DNA of 19,602 nt from Bordetella parapertussis (GCA_945882755.1 CAMCWS010000037.1:1-19602); one strand, 5' to 3'. Positions 7,392-14,878 are shown, counted from the stretch's first letter. Made by a program: numbers and translations. Notes: generated from the letters alone by a model not told the origin.

Positions 7392-8030
7392 TCAAGTCCC
7401 ACCCACATAAGGGTTGCTGCGCCGCTCGCGGCCAAAGGTGCTCTCGGGGCCATGGCCCGGAATGAACACCGTGTCGTCACCCATGGGCCACAAGCGCTGG
7501 GTGATGCTGTCGATCAAATCTTGGTGGTTGCCTTGCGGAAAATCGGTGCGGCCTATGCTGCCGGCAAACAGCACATCGCCCACAAAAGCGCGTTTCAATT
7601 CAGCTGAATAAAACACCACATGACCGGGCGTGTGGCCAGGGCAGTGACGTACCTGCAAAGTGTGCGCACCCAGCGTAACCGAGTCGCCATCAGCCAACCA
7701 ACGTGTGGGCGTGAATGCACGGGAAGGCGGGAAACCATAGTTGGTCGCCGCGTCTTTCAAACCATCGATCCAAAACTGATCGCCGGGGTGTGGCCCGATG
7801 ATGGGTAGGTGCAACTTGTCAGCCAATTCAGCCGTGCCACCCGCATGGTCGATGTGCGCATGGGTGATCCAAATCGCCACCAACCTCACACCCAGTTGCT
7901 TGCAAGCGCTTTGCAGCATGTCCAAGTCACCACCTGGGTCGATGATGGCTGCGGTCATGCCCTCGTCCTCCCAGACCACAGAGCAGTTTTGTTGAAAGGG
8001 CGTGACGGGGATGGTTTCGTAGTGGAGCAT
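7392..8030 (-). CDS. MBL-fold hydrolase (YcbL/GloB-like)
   Basis: A 212-aa cytoplasmic metallo-beta-lactamase-fold enzyme close to the YcbL/type II glyoxalase group, which hydrolyses thioesters such as S-lactoylglutathione. Metal ligands are visible in order: H57, H59, D61 and H62 in THAHIDH, H133 in CPGHTPGH, D152 in VGDVLF and H193 in PGHGP. The protein lacks the C-terminal substrate domain of true GloB, which fits the shorter YcbL type, so the exact substrate is open. The ATG at 8030 has no strong ribosome site. The gene is divergent from plcP across a 167-bp region and convergent with the M48 peptidase gene. Confidence 0.9.
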   Translation of the reverse strand: MLHYETIPVTPFQQNCSVVWEDEGMTAAIIDPGGDLDMLQSACKQLGVRLVAIWITHAHIDHAGGTAELADKLHLPIIGPHPGDQFWIDGLKDAATNYGFPPSRAFTPTRWLADGDSVTLGAHTLQVRHCPGHTPGHVVFYSAELKRAFVGDVLFAGSIGRTDFPQGNHQDLIDSITQRLWPMGDDTVFIPGHGPESTFGRERRSNPYVGGT

Positions 8031-8109
8031 GTTGTAGATAAATGGGCGCGTGGTGAAAACGTGTTGAGGAGCAGCTTAAGCGGCAACAGGTCAGATTATC
8101 GATGTAACG

Positions 8110-8127
8110 CATTCATCAAACCGACAC
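8110..8127 (+). promoter_or_regulatory. Pho-box-like sequence upstream of plcP
   Basis: CATTCAT, spacer CAAA, CCGACAC. Against the E. coli-type Pho box (CTGTCAT-AAAN-CTGTCAC) I count 13 of 18 matches in the direction of plcP. The core TCAT-N2-AAC-N-GACACAA is shared exactly with the site before the glycosyltransferase gene at 13569-13585. A poor -10 (TTTACC, 8136-8141) lies at a distance that fits PhoB-activated promoters. This is a motif match by eye only. Confidence 0.4.
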
Positions 8128-8197
8128 AAAGCAGCTTTACCATGGATTTGAGTTGGCCCATTCTTTGGAGTGGCTCTAAAACCAACCTGCCAAATTG

Positions 8198-8998
8198 ATG
8201 CACTACAGAGCTGTATTTATTTCCGATCTGCACCTGGGTACCCCAGGCTGCCAAGCCGACGCCCTCCTAGACTTCCTTAAATCGCACTCCAGCGATTATT
8301 TGTACTTGGTTGGCGACATCATTGATGGTTGGCAATTGCGCCGCAAATGGTATTGGCCGCAAGCGCACAACGACGTGGTGCAAAAAATCTTGCGCCGTGT
8401 CCGCAAGGGTTGCCATGTGGTCTATGTGCCTGGCAACCACGACGAATTTGCACGTGACTTTGTCGACCACCACTTTGGCGGCATTGAGGTAGTGGAAGAG
8501 GCCTCTCACACCCTGCTGGATGGACGTAAATTTTGGTTGGTGCATGGCGACTATTTCGATGCGGTAGTGAAATACGCCAAATGGCTGGCTTACCTTGGCG
8601 ACACCTTGTATGAAATGGCCTTGCGCTTGAACCGGCATTTCAACCGTGTTCGTCGCTACATGGGCTTGCCCTATTGGTCGTTGTCGGCTTACTTGAAAAG
8701 CAAGGTCAAAAAAGCACTGAACTTCGTCACCGATTTTGAAAATGCTGTCGCCCACGAGGCGAAGAAGCGCGGCTACCAAGGCGTGGTGTGCGGCCATATT
8801 CACCGTGCAGAAATTCGCACCATCGAAGGCGTTCTGTATTGCAACGATGGCGACTGGGTAGAGAGCCGTTCTGCCTTGGTCGAGCATGTGGACGGCAGGC
8901 TTGAGTTGATTTATTGGGACCAAGTCATGGATGCATTGCCCAACGCCAGCGCCGTGGTCTTACAGCACGACCCCTTGCACGTTACTGAACCCGCTTGA
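8198..8998 (+). CDS. plcP: PlcP-type metallophosphoesterase (LpxH relative)
   Basis: A 266-aa calcineurin-like phosphoesterase. Metal ligands are D10 and H12 (SDLHLG), D40 (VGDIIDG), N80 and H81 (GNHDE), H116 (HGD), H200 and H202 (GHIH). The blocks DGWQLRRKWYWPQ and MGLPYWSLSAYLK match the PlcP family (Sinorhizobium SMc00171 type), which removes phospho-headgroups from phospholipids to give diacylglycerol under phosphate starvation. Classical LpxH has GNRD instead of GNHDE and lacks the WYWP block. Automatic pipelines usually name this family UDP-2,3-diacylglucosamine diphosphatase, and that role cannot be excluded. ATG 8198 was preferred to the TTG directly before it. The stop overlaps the start of the next gene (TTGA at 8995-8998), so the two are coupled. 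A Pho-box-like site lies upstream. Confidence 0.8.
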   Translation: MHYRAVFISDLHLGTPGCQADALLDFLKSHSSDYLYLVGDIIDGWQLRRKWYWPQAHNDVVQKILRRVRKGCHVVYVPGNHDEFARDFVDHHFGGIEVVEEASHTLLDGRKFWLVHGDYFDAVVKYAKWLAYLGDTLYEMALRLNRHFNRVRRYMGLPYWSLSAYLKSKVKKALNFVTDFENAVAHEAKKRGYQGVVCGHIHRAEIRTIEGVLYCNDGDWVESRSALVEHVDGRLELIYWDQVMDALPNASAVVLQHDPLHVTEPA

Positions 8999-10239
8999 CC
9001 TCCCTGCTGAGACGCACGGGCTTTGTGCCCTTGATGGGGGCGCAATTCGTCTCCGCTCTGGCAGATAACGCCTTGCTGTTGGTGGCCATGGCCTTGTTGA
9101 TTGAGCAAGGACAGGCCGCGTTTTGGGTGCCTTTGCTCAAACTGATGTTCACCCTGTCCTATGTTGTCTTGGGGCCATGGGTTGGCGTGTGTGCAGATAC
9201 GTGGCCCAAGCAAAAAGTGATGATGGTGGCCAACGGCGTGAAAGCCGTGGCTTGTCTGGCGATGCTTTGGGGTGTCAATCCATTGCTTGCGTTTGCCATC
9301 GTAGGCGTGGGTGCAGCCGTTTATGCCCCCGCCAAATATGGCTTGGTTACCGAGCTGGCGCAACCCGAGCAGTTGGTGACAGCCAATGCATGGATAGAAA
9401 TCAGCACCGTCAGCGCCGTTTTGCTCGGCGTGGTGCTGGGTGGCGCCTTGGTTAGCCCTGCTTGGCTGCAACAGAACTGGGTTCAAGCGTGGGCTCAATT
9501 TCAAGACGCACAAACTGTTTACACCGCTTCGCTGGCAACGCTGCTGGTTTTGTATGGTGTGGCCGCAGCGCTCAATCTTTTTATTCAGGGAAGCGGCAAG
9601 GTGTATGCGCCTATGCCGTGGAAATTCATGTCCATTTGCCAAGGCTTTTGGCAGGACTTCAAGCGTTTGTGGACCGACCCCTTGGGCAGCATCAGCTTAT
9701 CGGTGACCACTTTGTTTTGGGGCGTGGGCGCCACTTTGCAGTTATTGGTGCTGAGTTGGGCACAAGAAAAACTTTTGCTCAATCTTTCGCAAGCTGCCTA
9801 TTTGCAAGCGGCCACCGCGGTGGGCGTGATCGTGGGTGCGGCGCTGGCAGCACGTTGGGTGGCGCTGCACCAAGCCACGCATGTACTCGCGCTGGGTTTG
9901 GCCATGGGCGCTTTGTTGCCCATCATGTTGTGGGTGACGCAGTGGCAGACAGCTGTGCTGCTAACCACCTTGCTGGGCCTTGTGGGCGGGTTTTTTGTGG
10001 TGCCTATGAATGCCTTGCTTCAACACCGTGGTGTGGTGTTGCTCAGCGCCGGACGATCGATCGCCATCCAAAATGTGAATGAAAACGCCAGCATTTTGGC
10101 GATGATGGCTGCCTACAGTGGCTTGCTTTACTTTCAAGCAAAAGTGGAAGATCTGATTCTGGTCTTGGCCTTTTTGATGATCACGGTCATGGTGCGTGTG
10201 CTGTGGCGTCACCTGTCACTGAAGACGCCATTCGCTTAA
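8995..10239 (+). CDS. Second LplT-like MFS transporter, coupled to plcP
   Basis: A 414-aa MFS protein clearly related to the LplT at 1568-2872. It shares the AQFVSALADNALLLVA start, the MFS loop CADTWPKQKVM, AVYAPAKYGLVTEL, and the C-terminal block FFVVPMNALLQHRG that is almost identical in both. It probably moves lysophospholipids or a similar lipid across the inner membrane. The start is an unusual TTG at 8995 that overlaps the plcP stop by four bases (TTGA), pointing to translational coupling and a joint job with PlcP. The stop codon is complementary to that of psd on the other strand, so the two convergent genes overlap by two bases. Divergence from the first copy suggests a specialised substrate. 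Confidence 0.82.
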   Translation: MTSLLRRTGFVPLMGAQFVSALADNALLLVAMALLIEQGQAAFWVPLLKLMFTLSYVVLGPWVGVCADTWPKQKVMMVANGVKAVACLAMLWGVNPLLAFAIVGVGAAVYAPAKYGLVTELAQPEQLVTANAWIEISTVSAVLLGVVLGGALVSPAWLQQNWVQAWAQFQDAQTVYTASLATLLVLYGVAAALNLFIQGSGKVYAPMPWKFMSICQGFWQDFKRLWTDPLGSISLSVTTLFWGVGATLQLLVLSWAQEKLLLNLSQAAYLQAATAVGVIVGAALAARWVALHQATHVLALGLAMGALLPIMLWVTQWQTAVLLTTLLGLVGGFFVVPMNALLQHRGVVLLSAGRSIAIQNVNENASILAMMAAYSGLLYFQAKVEDLILVLAFLMITVMVRVLWRHLSLKTPFA

Positions 10240-11117
10240 GCCGCTGGTTGGGGTAGTTGCATCAGGGCTTGACCCATGCGCAAAACTCGCCCGTCTTCTA
10301 TGCTAGGCGCGAACGCAAAGTCGGGCGGCGTGAACACCAAGATGGTCGAACCATGTTGAAACCAGCCTAGCTCCTCGCCTTTGTGAAATGCCGCGTCACA
10401 GCGCATGACAGCTGGCCCTTGGTAGCGGGTGTGCAGCAAGGTGTCTAAGGCGTGTAAGCGAATGCTGGCCACCAGCACGGCAGCCACTGGCACTAAAGCG
10501 ACGGGGTGGCGTTGTGCGCCAATCTCCATCTCCAACATGGCGCGTTCGTTTTTGCAAAAAAGTTTTTCCACGCGCTTCAAAGCAATTGGGTTGACGTTCC
10601 ATGTGTCGCCTGAAAAATATTCCACGCGGTGCAAGCGCCCATCGTGTGGCGCATGAAAGCGGTGGTACATCGACGAGGTGATGCGGATGGTCAGGAATTT
10701 GCCGTTGTGCCAAGGACCGTGTTGGGCGCTGGCACCGAGCAGGTCTTGCAAGGTGTAGGGAAAGCCTTTGGCTTGGAACAACTGACCGTCTTTGACCTCG
10801 CCCATGGCACCCACGATGCCGTCACACGGACTCACCAAGGTGTTGGCGTCTTGGTCGACCGGGCGAGCGCCTGGGCGCAGCTGGCGAATAAAGCAGTCGT
10901 GCAGGCTATCAAAGCGCTGCTCTTTGGCCTCGGACAAGTCCAAATCGGCAAACTGGCGCCATACCCAAATAGAAGCTTTGGCAAGCAAAGGATGGCGCAA
11001 TTGGCTGAACCACCCCATGAAATGCGTCAATGCCACACGGGGAATGCGGTTGGTGAGCAAAAAGTTCAGGTCCTCGTTGGCGACCAAGTTTTGGATATGT
11101 TGTCGAACAGTCATCAT
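10236..11117 (-). CDS. psd: Phosphatidylserine decarboxylase (E. coli type)
   Basis: A 293-aa pyruvoyl-dependent enzyme that makes phosphatidylethanolamine from phosphatidylserine at the inner membrane. The proenzyme cleaves itself at the GST motif (G256-S257 in FQHGSTILVF), giving a pyruvoyl group on the small chain. The charge-relay residues D99 (SPCDGIV) and H152 (YHRFHAP), with H155, are in place. The motif is HGST rather than the LGST of E. coli, a known variant. Many Burkholderiales carry a shorter Psd beside pssA and ilvC; if that is so here this would be a second copy, which the window cannot show. AAGG eight bases upstream supports the start at 11117. It is divergent from the aminotransferase gene with 46 bp between starts. 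Confidence 0.92.
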   Translation of the reverse strand: MMTVRQHIQNLVANEDLNFLLTNRIPRVALTHFMGWFSQLRHPLLAKASIWVWRQFADLDLSEAKEQRFDSLHDCFIRQLRPGARPVDQDANTLVSPCDGIVGAMGEVKDGQLFQAKGFPYTLQDLLGASAQHGPWHNGKFLTIRITSSMYHRFHAPHDGRLHRVEYFSGDTWNVNPIALKRVEKLFCKNERAMLEMEIGAQRHPVALVPVAAVLVASIRLHALDTLLHTRYQGPAVMRCDAAFHKGEELGWFQHGSTILVFTPPDFAFAPSIEDGRVLRMGQALMQLPQPAA

Positions 11118-11163
11118 TTTTTAACCTTAGTGACATACAAAAGAGGTTTTCGAAAGGGAGTAC

Positions 11164-12834
11164 ATGGATACATATGAAACAGGTGTCTCAGTGGTGTTGG
11201 GCTTGGTGGCCGTGATGGCAGCTGCCGTCTTGCTGCAAAGAGTGGTTCAGCGCTTGCAACTGTCGTTTGCAAAACATCCGTCCTTGGGCGGACACCTGCG
11301 CATGTCTAAGCGCTTTGCCCACTGGTTGCCAGCCTATAGCTACAGTCCAGCGACATGGTTTTCGGTCGACGGTGCGCCGCCAGACATTGCCCACACACGC
11401 CAGACTGCCCTGCGTGAATTGGGCGTCAAGCTCAAGACAAGAAGTCCCTTGACGCTGGCACAGACCGCAGCGGCCAAACCCATGATCTCTGATATGCAGC
11501 TCACCAGCCAATACCGAGTTCCCTACCAATTCCGCGAACTGCTGTCGCAGCACTTGCAACTGGGCGGTTTTTGGCGCTCTAGCCAAGGTGTTTGGCTGAC
11601 TGACATGGATGGCAACCAGTTCATCGATGTGTCGGGTTCGTATGGCGTGAATTTGTTTGGCTACGACTTTTACAAATCTTGCATGGCTGAAGGTGCGGCC
11701 ATGGCGCAAGACTTGGGACCGGTGCTCAGTGGTTACCACCCTTGCGTGTTGGACAACGTCAAGCGCTTGTGTGATTTGTCGGGCAAAGACGAGGTGTCGT
11801 TTCACATGTCGGGCACCGAAGCGGTGATGCAAGCCGTTCGTTTGGCCAGGTACCACACCAAGAAGCGAAAAATTGTGCGCTTCACTGGTGCCTATCACGG
11901 CTGGTGGGACGATGTGCAGCCAGGACCAGGCAACCCCATGCCGCCTTCTGGCGACACCCTCACCTTGAACGATATGCATGCCAACACCTTGCGTGTTTTG
12001 CGCAACCGCAATGACATCGCCTGTGTGCTGATCAACCCTTTGCAGGCCATGCACCCTAACCGCGCTGCACCCACGGACAGCACCTTGATCGATGGCAAGC
12101 GTTCTGTGCATTACGACCGACAAGCCTACACAGCGTGGTTGCAAACTTTGCGCCAAGTCTGCACAGAAAAGGGCATTGCACTCATCATGGATGAAGTATT
12201 TTTGGGGTTTCGTTTGCACCGTGGCGGCGCACAGGCCTACTTTGGCGTTGACGCAGACATGGTGACGTATGGCAAGACCTTGGGTGGCGGTTTGCCCGTT
12301 GGCGTGGTGTGCGGCAAATCTTCGTGGATGAAGCGGTTTCGCGATGATCGCCCTGGCGACATTTGTTTTGCCCGCGGCACCTTCAATGCACATCCCACGG
12401 TCATGACCACCATGAATGTGTTTTTGCAGCGACTCGACAGTCCGGAAATTCAAGCGATGTATAGCAACGTCAGTCAGACTTGGACAGATCGACAAGCCGC
12501 TTTGAACAGCCGTTTGAAGCAAGCAAATATGCCTGTGCGCGTGGCTGGCATGGAAACGGTTTGGACGGTGCTGTTTGACCTGCCGGGGCGCTATCACTGG
12601 ATGCTTCAATACTATTTGCGCGAGCAAGGCATTGCCATGAGTTGGGTGGGATCGGGTCGCATGATCATGAGCTTGAATTTCGATGACACTATGTTTGATC
12701 AATTCTGCGAACGCTTTGTACAAGCAGCTCAACATATGCAGCAAGACGGATGGTGGTGGACACCTGCGCTAGACCAACAGCGTCCCATACGTCGGCAGGT
12801 GCTCAAAGAAATGCTCAAGGCCCGTTGGGCCTAG
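11164..12834 (+). CDS. Membrane-anchored class III PLP aminotransferase, substrate unknown
   Basis: A 556-aa protein with an N-terminal membrane helix (about residues 7-26), a linker, and a class III aminotransferase domain from about 115 on, closest in style to glutamate-1-semialdehyde aminomutase. Visible motifs are SGTEA (216-220), GAYHGW (242-247), the cofactor aspartate D343 in IMDEVFLGFR, the PLP lysine K371 in VTYGKTLGGG, and GTFNAHP (405-411). At 556 residues it is longer than the roughly 430 usual for GSAM, and a membrane anchor is unusual for the class, so haem synthesis is unlikely. AGGGAG lies three bases before the ATG. Divergent from psd and close to plcP and a glycosyltransferase, it may act on a lipid-linked or membrane-borne oxo or amino group. 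An inverted repeat, AGGCCC-GTT-GGGCCT (12818-12832), spans its 3' end. Confidence 0.85.
   Translation: MDTYETGVSVVLGLVAVMAAAVLLQRVVQRLQLSFAKHPSLGGHLRMSKRFAHWLPAYSYSPATWFSVDGAPPDIAHTRQTALRELGVKLKTRSPLTLAQTAAAKPMISDMQLTSQYRVPYQFRELLSQHLQLGGFWRSSQGVWLTDMDGNQFIDVSGSYGVNLFGYDFYKSCMAEGAAMAQDLGPVLSGYHPCVLDNVKRLCDLSGKDEVSFHMSGTEAVMQAVRLARYHTKKRKIVRFTGAYHGWWDDVQPGPGNPMPPSGDTLTLNDMHANTLRVLRNRNDIACVLINPLQAMHPNRAAPTDSTLIDGKRSVHYDRQAYTAWLQTLRQVCTEKGIALIMDEVFLGFRLHRGGAQAYFGVDADMVTYGKTLGGGLPVGVVCGKSSWMKRFRDDRPGDICFARGTFNAHPTVMTTMNVFLQRLDSPEIQAMYSNVSQTWTDRQAALNSRLKQANMPVRVAGMETVWTVLFDLPGRYHWMLQYYLREQGIAMSWVGSGRMIMSLNFDDTMFDQFCERFVQAAQHMQQDGWWWTPALDQQRPIRRQVLKEMLKARWA
12818..12832 (+). terminator. Weak hairpin at the end of the aminotransferase gene
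   Basis: A six-pair stem AGGCCC/GGGCCT with a GTT loop ends at the stop codon, in a 23-bp convergent gap with the next gene. No T-run follows on either strand, so an intrinsic terminator is doubtful; the convergent gap offers nothing better. Confidence 0.25.
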
Positions 12835-12857
12835 AGCAAGGGCCAAGCAAAACTGTT

Positions 12858-13472
12858 TCAAGCCTGTGAAGCTTTGACGTGGTCCATGGGGTCTATGCGT
12901 TCACCACGCAGCAAATGCAAAGGCGCTTTGTAGTACAGCTTGATGTCATGGATGGGGTCGGTCAAGATTTTGAAGCCCCATGCCAAACCGGCCACCAAGC
13001 TGTCTTGCCACCACAATTGAAGCACACGAAAGACCAAGCCAGCCGCGCCTAAGAACAACCAAGCCATGGCGGTGATGCGAACCGGCGTGTCCTCGTAGGC
13101 TTGGGGCACGGCCCAAGTCAAATAGGCAGGCATCCAGTAAGCCAACACAGGGATAGCCGCACAAATGCTCAGCAGCACCACTTTGCGGTGCAAGTTGTAG
13201 CCCACCTTGATGTCTTCTTTGTGTTCGTGGGTGGCTTGGTTGACCTCGTCATAGCCTTTGGGTTCAAAAAAGAAATGCCCCATTTGACGCGTCGTCATAG
13301 AAACCAGCCAAGCCACCAAAGAGGCTACTACCGGGTCGATGAAAAGAAAAACATAAGCCACCAAAAATGACACTGCGCTGATGAAGTGAAGTGACTGGTT
13401 CACGTAGCTGTGGTGGTAGTAGCGATGGTCATCCCAGCGTTGGGTATGAAGGGTTTGCTGCCATTGGCGCAT
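12858..13472 (-). CDS. Mpo1/DUF962-like integral membrane protein
   Basis: A 204-aa protein with about four membrane segments and histidine motifs that resemble the Mpo1/DUF962 family: YYHHSYVNQSLH near the N-terminus (H20, H21, N25, H29) and GHFFFE (H66, E70) after the second helix. Yeast Mpo1 has YHH...N...H and GH..FE in the same order and is an iron-dependent dioxygenase in alpha-oxidation of 2-hydroxy fatty acids. A third His-rich stretch THEHKEDIKVGYNLHRK (84-100 region) lies before helix three. I chose ATG 13472 because AGGAG lies five bases upstream; the open frame runs back to 13559 without better support. It is convergent with the aminotransferase and divergent from the glycosyltransferase. 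The family link is by motif only. Confidence 0.6.
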   Translation of the reverse strand: MRQWQQTLHTQRWDDHRYYHHSYVNQSLHFISAVSFLVAYVFLFIDPVVASLVAWLVSMTTRQMGHFFFEPKGYDEVNQATHEHKEDIKVGYNLHRKVVLLSICAAIPVLAYWMPAYLTWAVPQAYEDTPVRITAMAWLFLGAAGLVFRVLQLWWQDSLVAGLAWGFKILTDPIHDIKLYYKAPLHLLRGERIDPMDHVKASQA

Positions 13473-13477
13473 AAAGA

Positions 13478-13482
13478 CTCCT
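13478..13482 (-). promoter_or_regulatory. Ribosome-binding site that sets the Mpo1-like start
   Basis: AGGAG on the minus strand, five bases before ATG 13472. It is one of the clearest Shine-Dalgarno sequences in the window and rules in favour of the shorter protein. Confidence 0.7.
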
Positions 13483-13565
13483 GGTGAAGATGGTGACATG
13501 CACCTTGGGTTGAGGACACGATGGGACTGTGGGGCATGCGCATGAAATTTTGATGACAAATGCCC

Positions 13566-13605
13566 ATGTCATTGAACTGACACAAGACCTTCATCAAACT
13601 GTTGC
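13566..13605 (+). promoter_or_regulatory. Tandem Pho-box-like array upstream of the GT4 gene
   Basis: Four heptamers in strict 11-bp steps: ATGTCAT (13566), CTGACAC (13577), CCTTCAT (13588) and CTGTTGC (13599), with 4-bp spacers TGAA, AAGA and CAAA. Compared with CTGTCAT-AAAN-CTGTCAC, the first pair scores 14 of 18 and the second pair 13 of 18 by my count. This is the layout of PhoB operators with two overlapping dimers. Weak -10 candidates are TCAAAC (13594-13599) after the first pair and CACATT (13616-13621) after the second; the latter would give an almost leaderless message. Confidence 0.5.
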
Positions 13606-13627
13606 ATTGCCAGTTCACATTACAGGC

Positions 13628-14863
13628 ATGAATACAGATGCGCATATCCAAGTCAGCCGACTAGGTGCTGTCCTACAGCGTTTCAAAATTGCTGTCGTCA
13701 CGGAAACCTATCCGCCAGACATCAACGGGGTGGCACACACCTTGAGCAAAATAGTGCAAGGTCTCGAAGCGCGGGGTCACGACCTTTGGTTGATTCGCCC
13801 CAAGCAGCAAGCGCAGCACACGGCAGTGCACACAGACCATTTCCAAGAGGTGTTGGTCAAAGGTGTGCCCATCCCTTTTTACAGTGAATTGCGCATGGGC
13901 TTGCCCGCCAAGCGAGAGCTGCAACGCCTTTGGGCCAAGCAAAGACCCGACATCGTGCATATCGCTACCGAAGGCCCCTTGGGATGGTCGGCGCTGCAAG
14001 TGGCACGCAAACTCAAGTTGCCGGTCAGCACCGATTTCCGCACCAACTTTCACGCCTACAGCCAGCATTACGGCATCGGGTGGTTAAGCGGTGCGATTCG
14101 GGTCTATTTGAAAAAATTCCATAACCGCGCAGACATCACCATGGTGCCGACTGCCGTGCTGCAGCAAGAACTCCAAGCCAAAGGCTTTGAGCGTGTGCAT
14201 GTGGTGCCGCGCGGCGTGGACACCTCGCAGTTTTCGCCCTCCTATCGAAGCCAAGACCTGCGCGATGCTTGGGGCGTCAGTGCGTCGGACAAGGTCTTGC
14301 TCTATGTAGGTCGCTTGGCTGCAGAAAAAAACCTAGGACTGGTGGTACAGGCTTACCTCCAAGCCAAGCAACAAGACAGCCGTTTGCGGATGGTTTTGGT
14401 GGGGGATGGCCCCATGCGGGAGAGCTTGCAGCAACAGCATCCCGACATCATTTTTGCGGGCTACCAAAGCGGCAAAGACTTGGCAGCCCACTATGCCAGT
14501 GGCGATGTGTTTGCGTTTGCCAGCCTGACAGAAACCTTTGGCAATGTGACCCTGGAGGCCATGGCCAGCGGTTTGGCGGTGGTGGCGTTCAAACACGCAG
14601 CCGCTGGGCAGTGCATCAGCCATGGCGAAAACGGCATGTGCGTGGACACCGAGTCGCCCGACGAGTTTGTGAAAGCCGTGTGCGCTGTGGTGGAAGCCCC
14701 GAGTTTGCAAGCGCGTTTGGCCAAGCAGGCTTTGCAGACCGCGCAAACCTTGGATTGGCCCGGCGTGGTCGAACGCACCGAAGCGATGTTTCGCCATGTC
14801 ATGGCAGGCAGTTACCAGCAAGAAAGCTTGGATTTAGAGATGAGCTTGCAACGGGCGCCTTAA
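13628..14863 (+). CDS. GT4-family glycosyltransferase, probable glycolipid synthase (Agt-like)
   Basis: A 411-aa GT-B fold, retaining glycosyltransferase of family GT4. The N-terminal acceptor domain starts KIAVVTETYPPDINGVAHTL (20-39). The C-terminal donor domain shows LYVGRLAAEKN (225-235, R229 and K234), LVGDGP, and the E-x7-E motif (E302 to E310 in ETFGNVTLE). This subgroup includes lipid glycosyltransferases such as Agrobacterium Agt, which makes glycosyldiacylglycerol from the diacylglycerol released by PlcP. No signal peptide or membrane helix is seen, as expected for a peripheral membrane enzyme. The start is ATG 13628; in-frame ATGs at 13553 and 13529 would place the Pho-box-like array inside the gene. 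It ends 15 bp from the convergent arfB. A role in exopolysaccharide or LPS is the alternative. Confidence 0.82.
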   Translation: MNTDAHIQVSRLGAVLQRFKIAVVTETYPPDINGVAHTLSKIVQGLEARGHDLWLIRPKQQAQHTAVHTDHFQEVLVKGVPIPFYSELRMGLPAKRELQRLWAKQRPDIVHIATEGPLGWSALQVARKLKLPVSTDFRTNFHAYSQHYGIGWLSGAIRVYLKKFHNRADITMVPTAVLQQELQAKGFERVHVVPRGVDTSQFSPSYRSQDLRDAWGVSASDKVLLYVGRLAAEKNLGLVVQAYLQAKQQDSRLRMVLVGDGPMRESLQQQHPDIIFAGYQSGKDLAAHYASGDVFAFASLTETFGNVTLEAMASGLAVVAFKHAAAGQCISHGENGMCVDTESPDEFVKAVCAVVEAPSLQARLAKQALQTAQTLDWPGVVERTEAMFRHVMAGSYQQESLDLEMSLQRAP

Positions 14864-14878
14864 GCCCCGCCTTGCAAC

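Noticed and set aside
8142..8198. 18-codon mini-ORF overlapping the plcP start as TGATG
   Set aside because: It could act as a coupled leader, but it has no ribosome site, and a promoter placed by the Pho-box-like site would start transcription just downstream of its ATG.
11118..11163. Pho-box half-site (ATGTCAC on the minus strand) between psd and the aminotransferase gene
   Set aside because: One heptamer matches six of seven positions, but no partner stands 11 bp away on either side, so it is not better than chance.
11188..12744. 518-codon minus-strand frame opposite the aminotransferase
   Set aside because: Low-complexity His/Gln-rich translation with no motif; the plus-strand frame carries every catalytic residue of a known family.
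13529..13627. In-frame upstream extension of the glycosyltransferase
   Set aside because: ATGs at 13529 and 13553 lack ribosome sites, the added residues do not match GT4 N-termini, and the stretch is better explained as promoter with Pho-box-like repeats.
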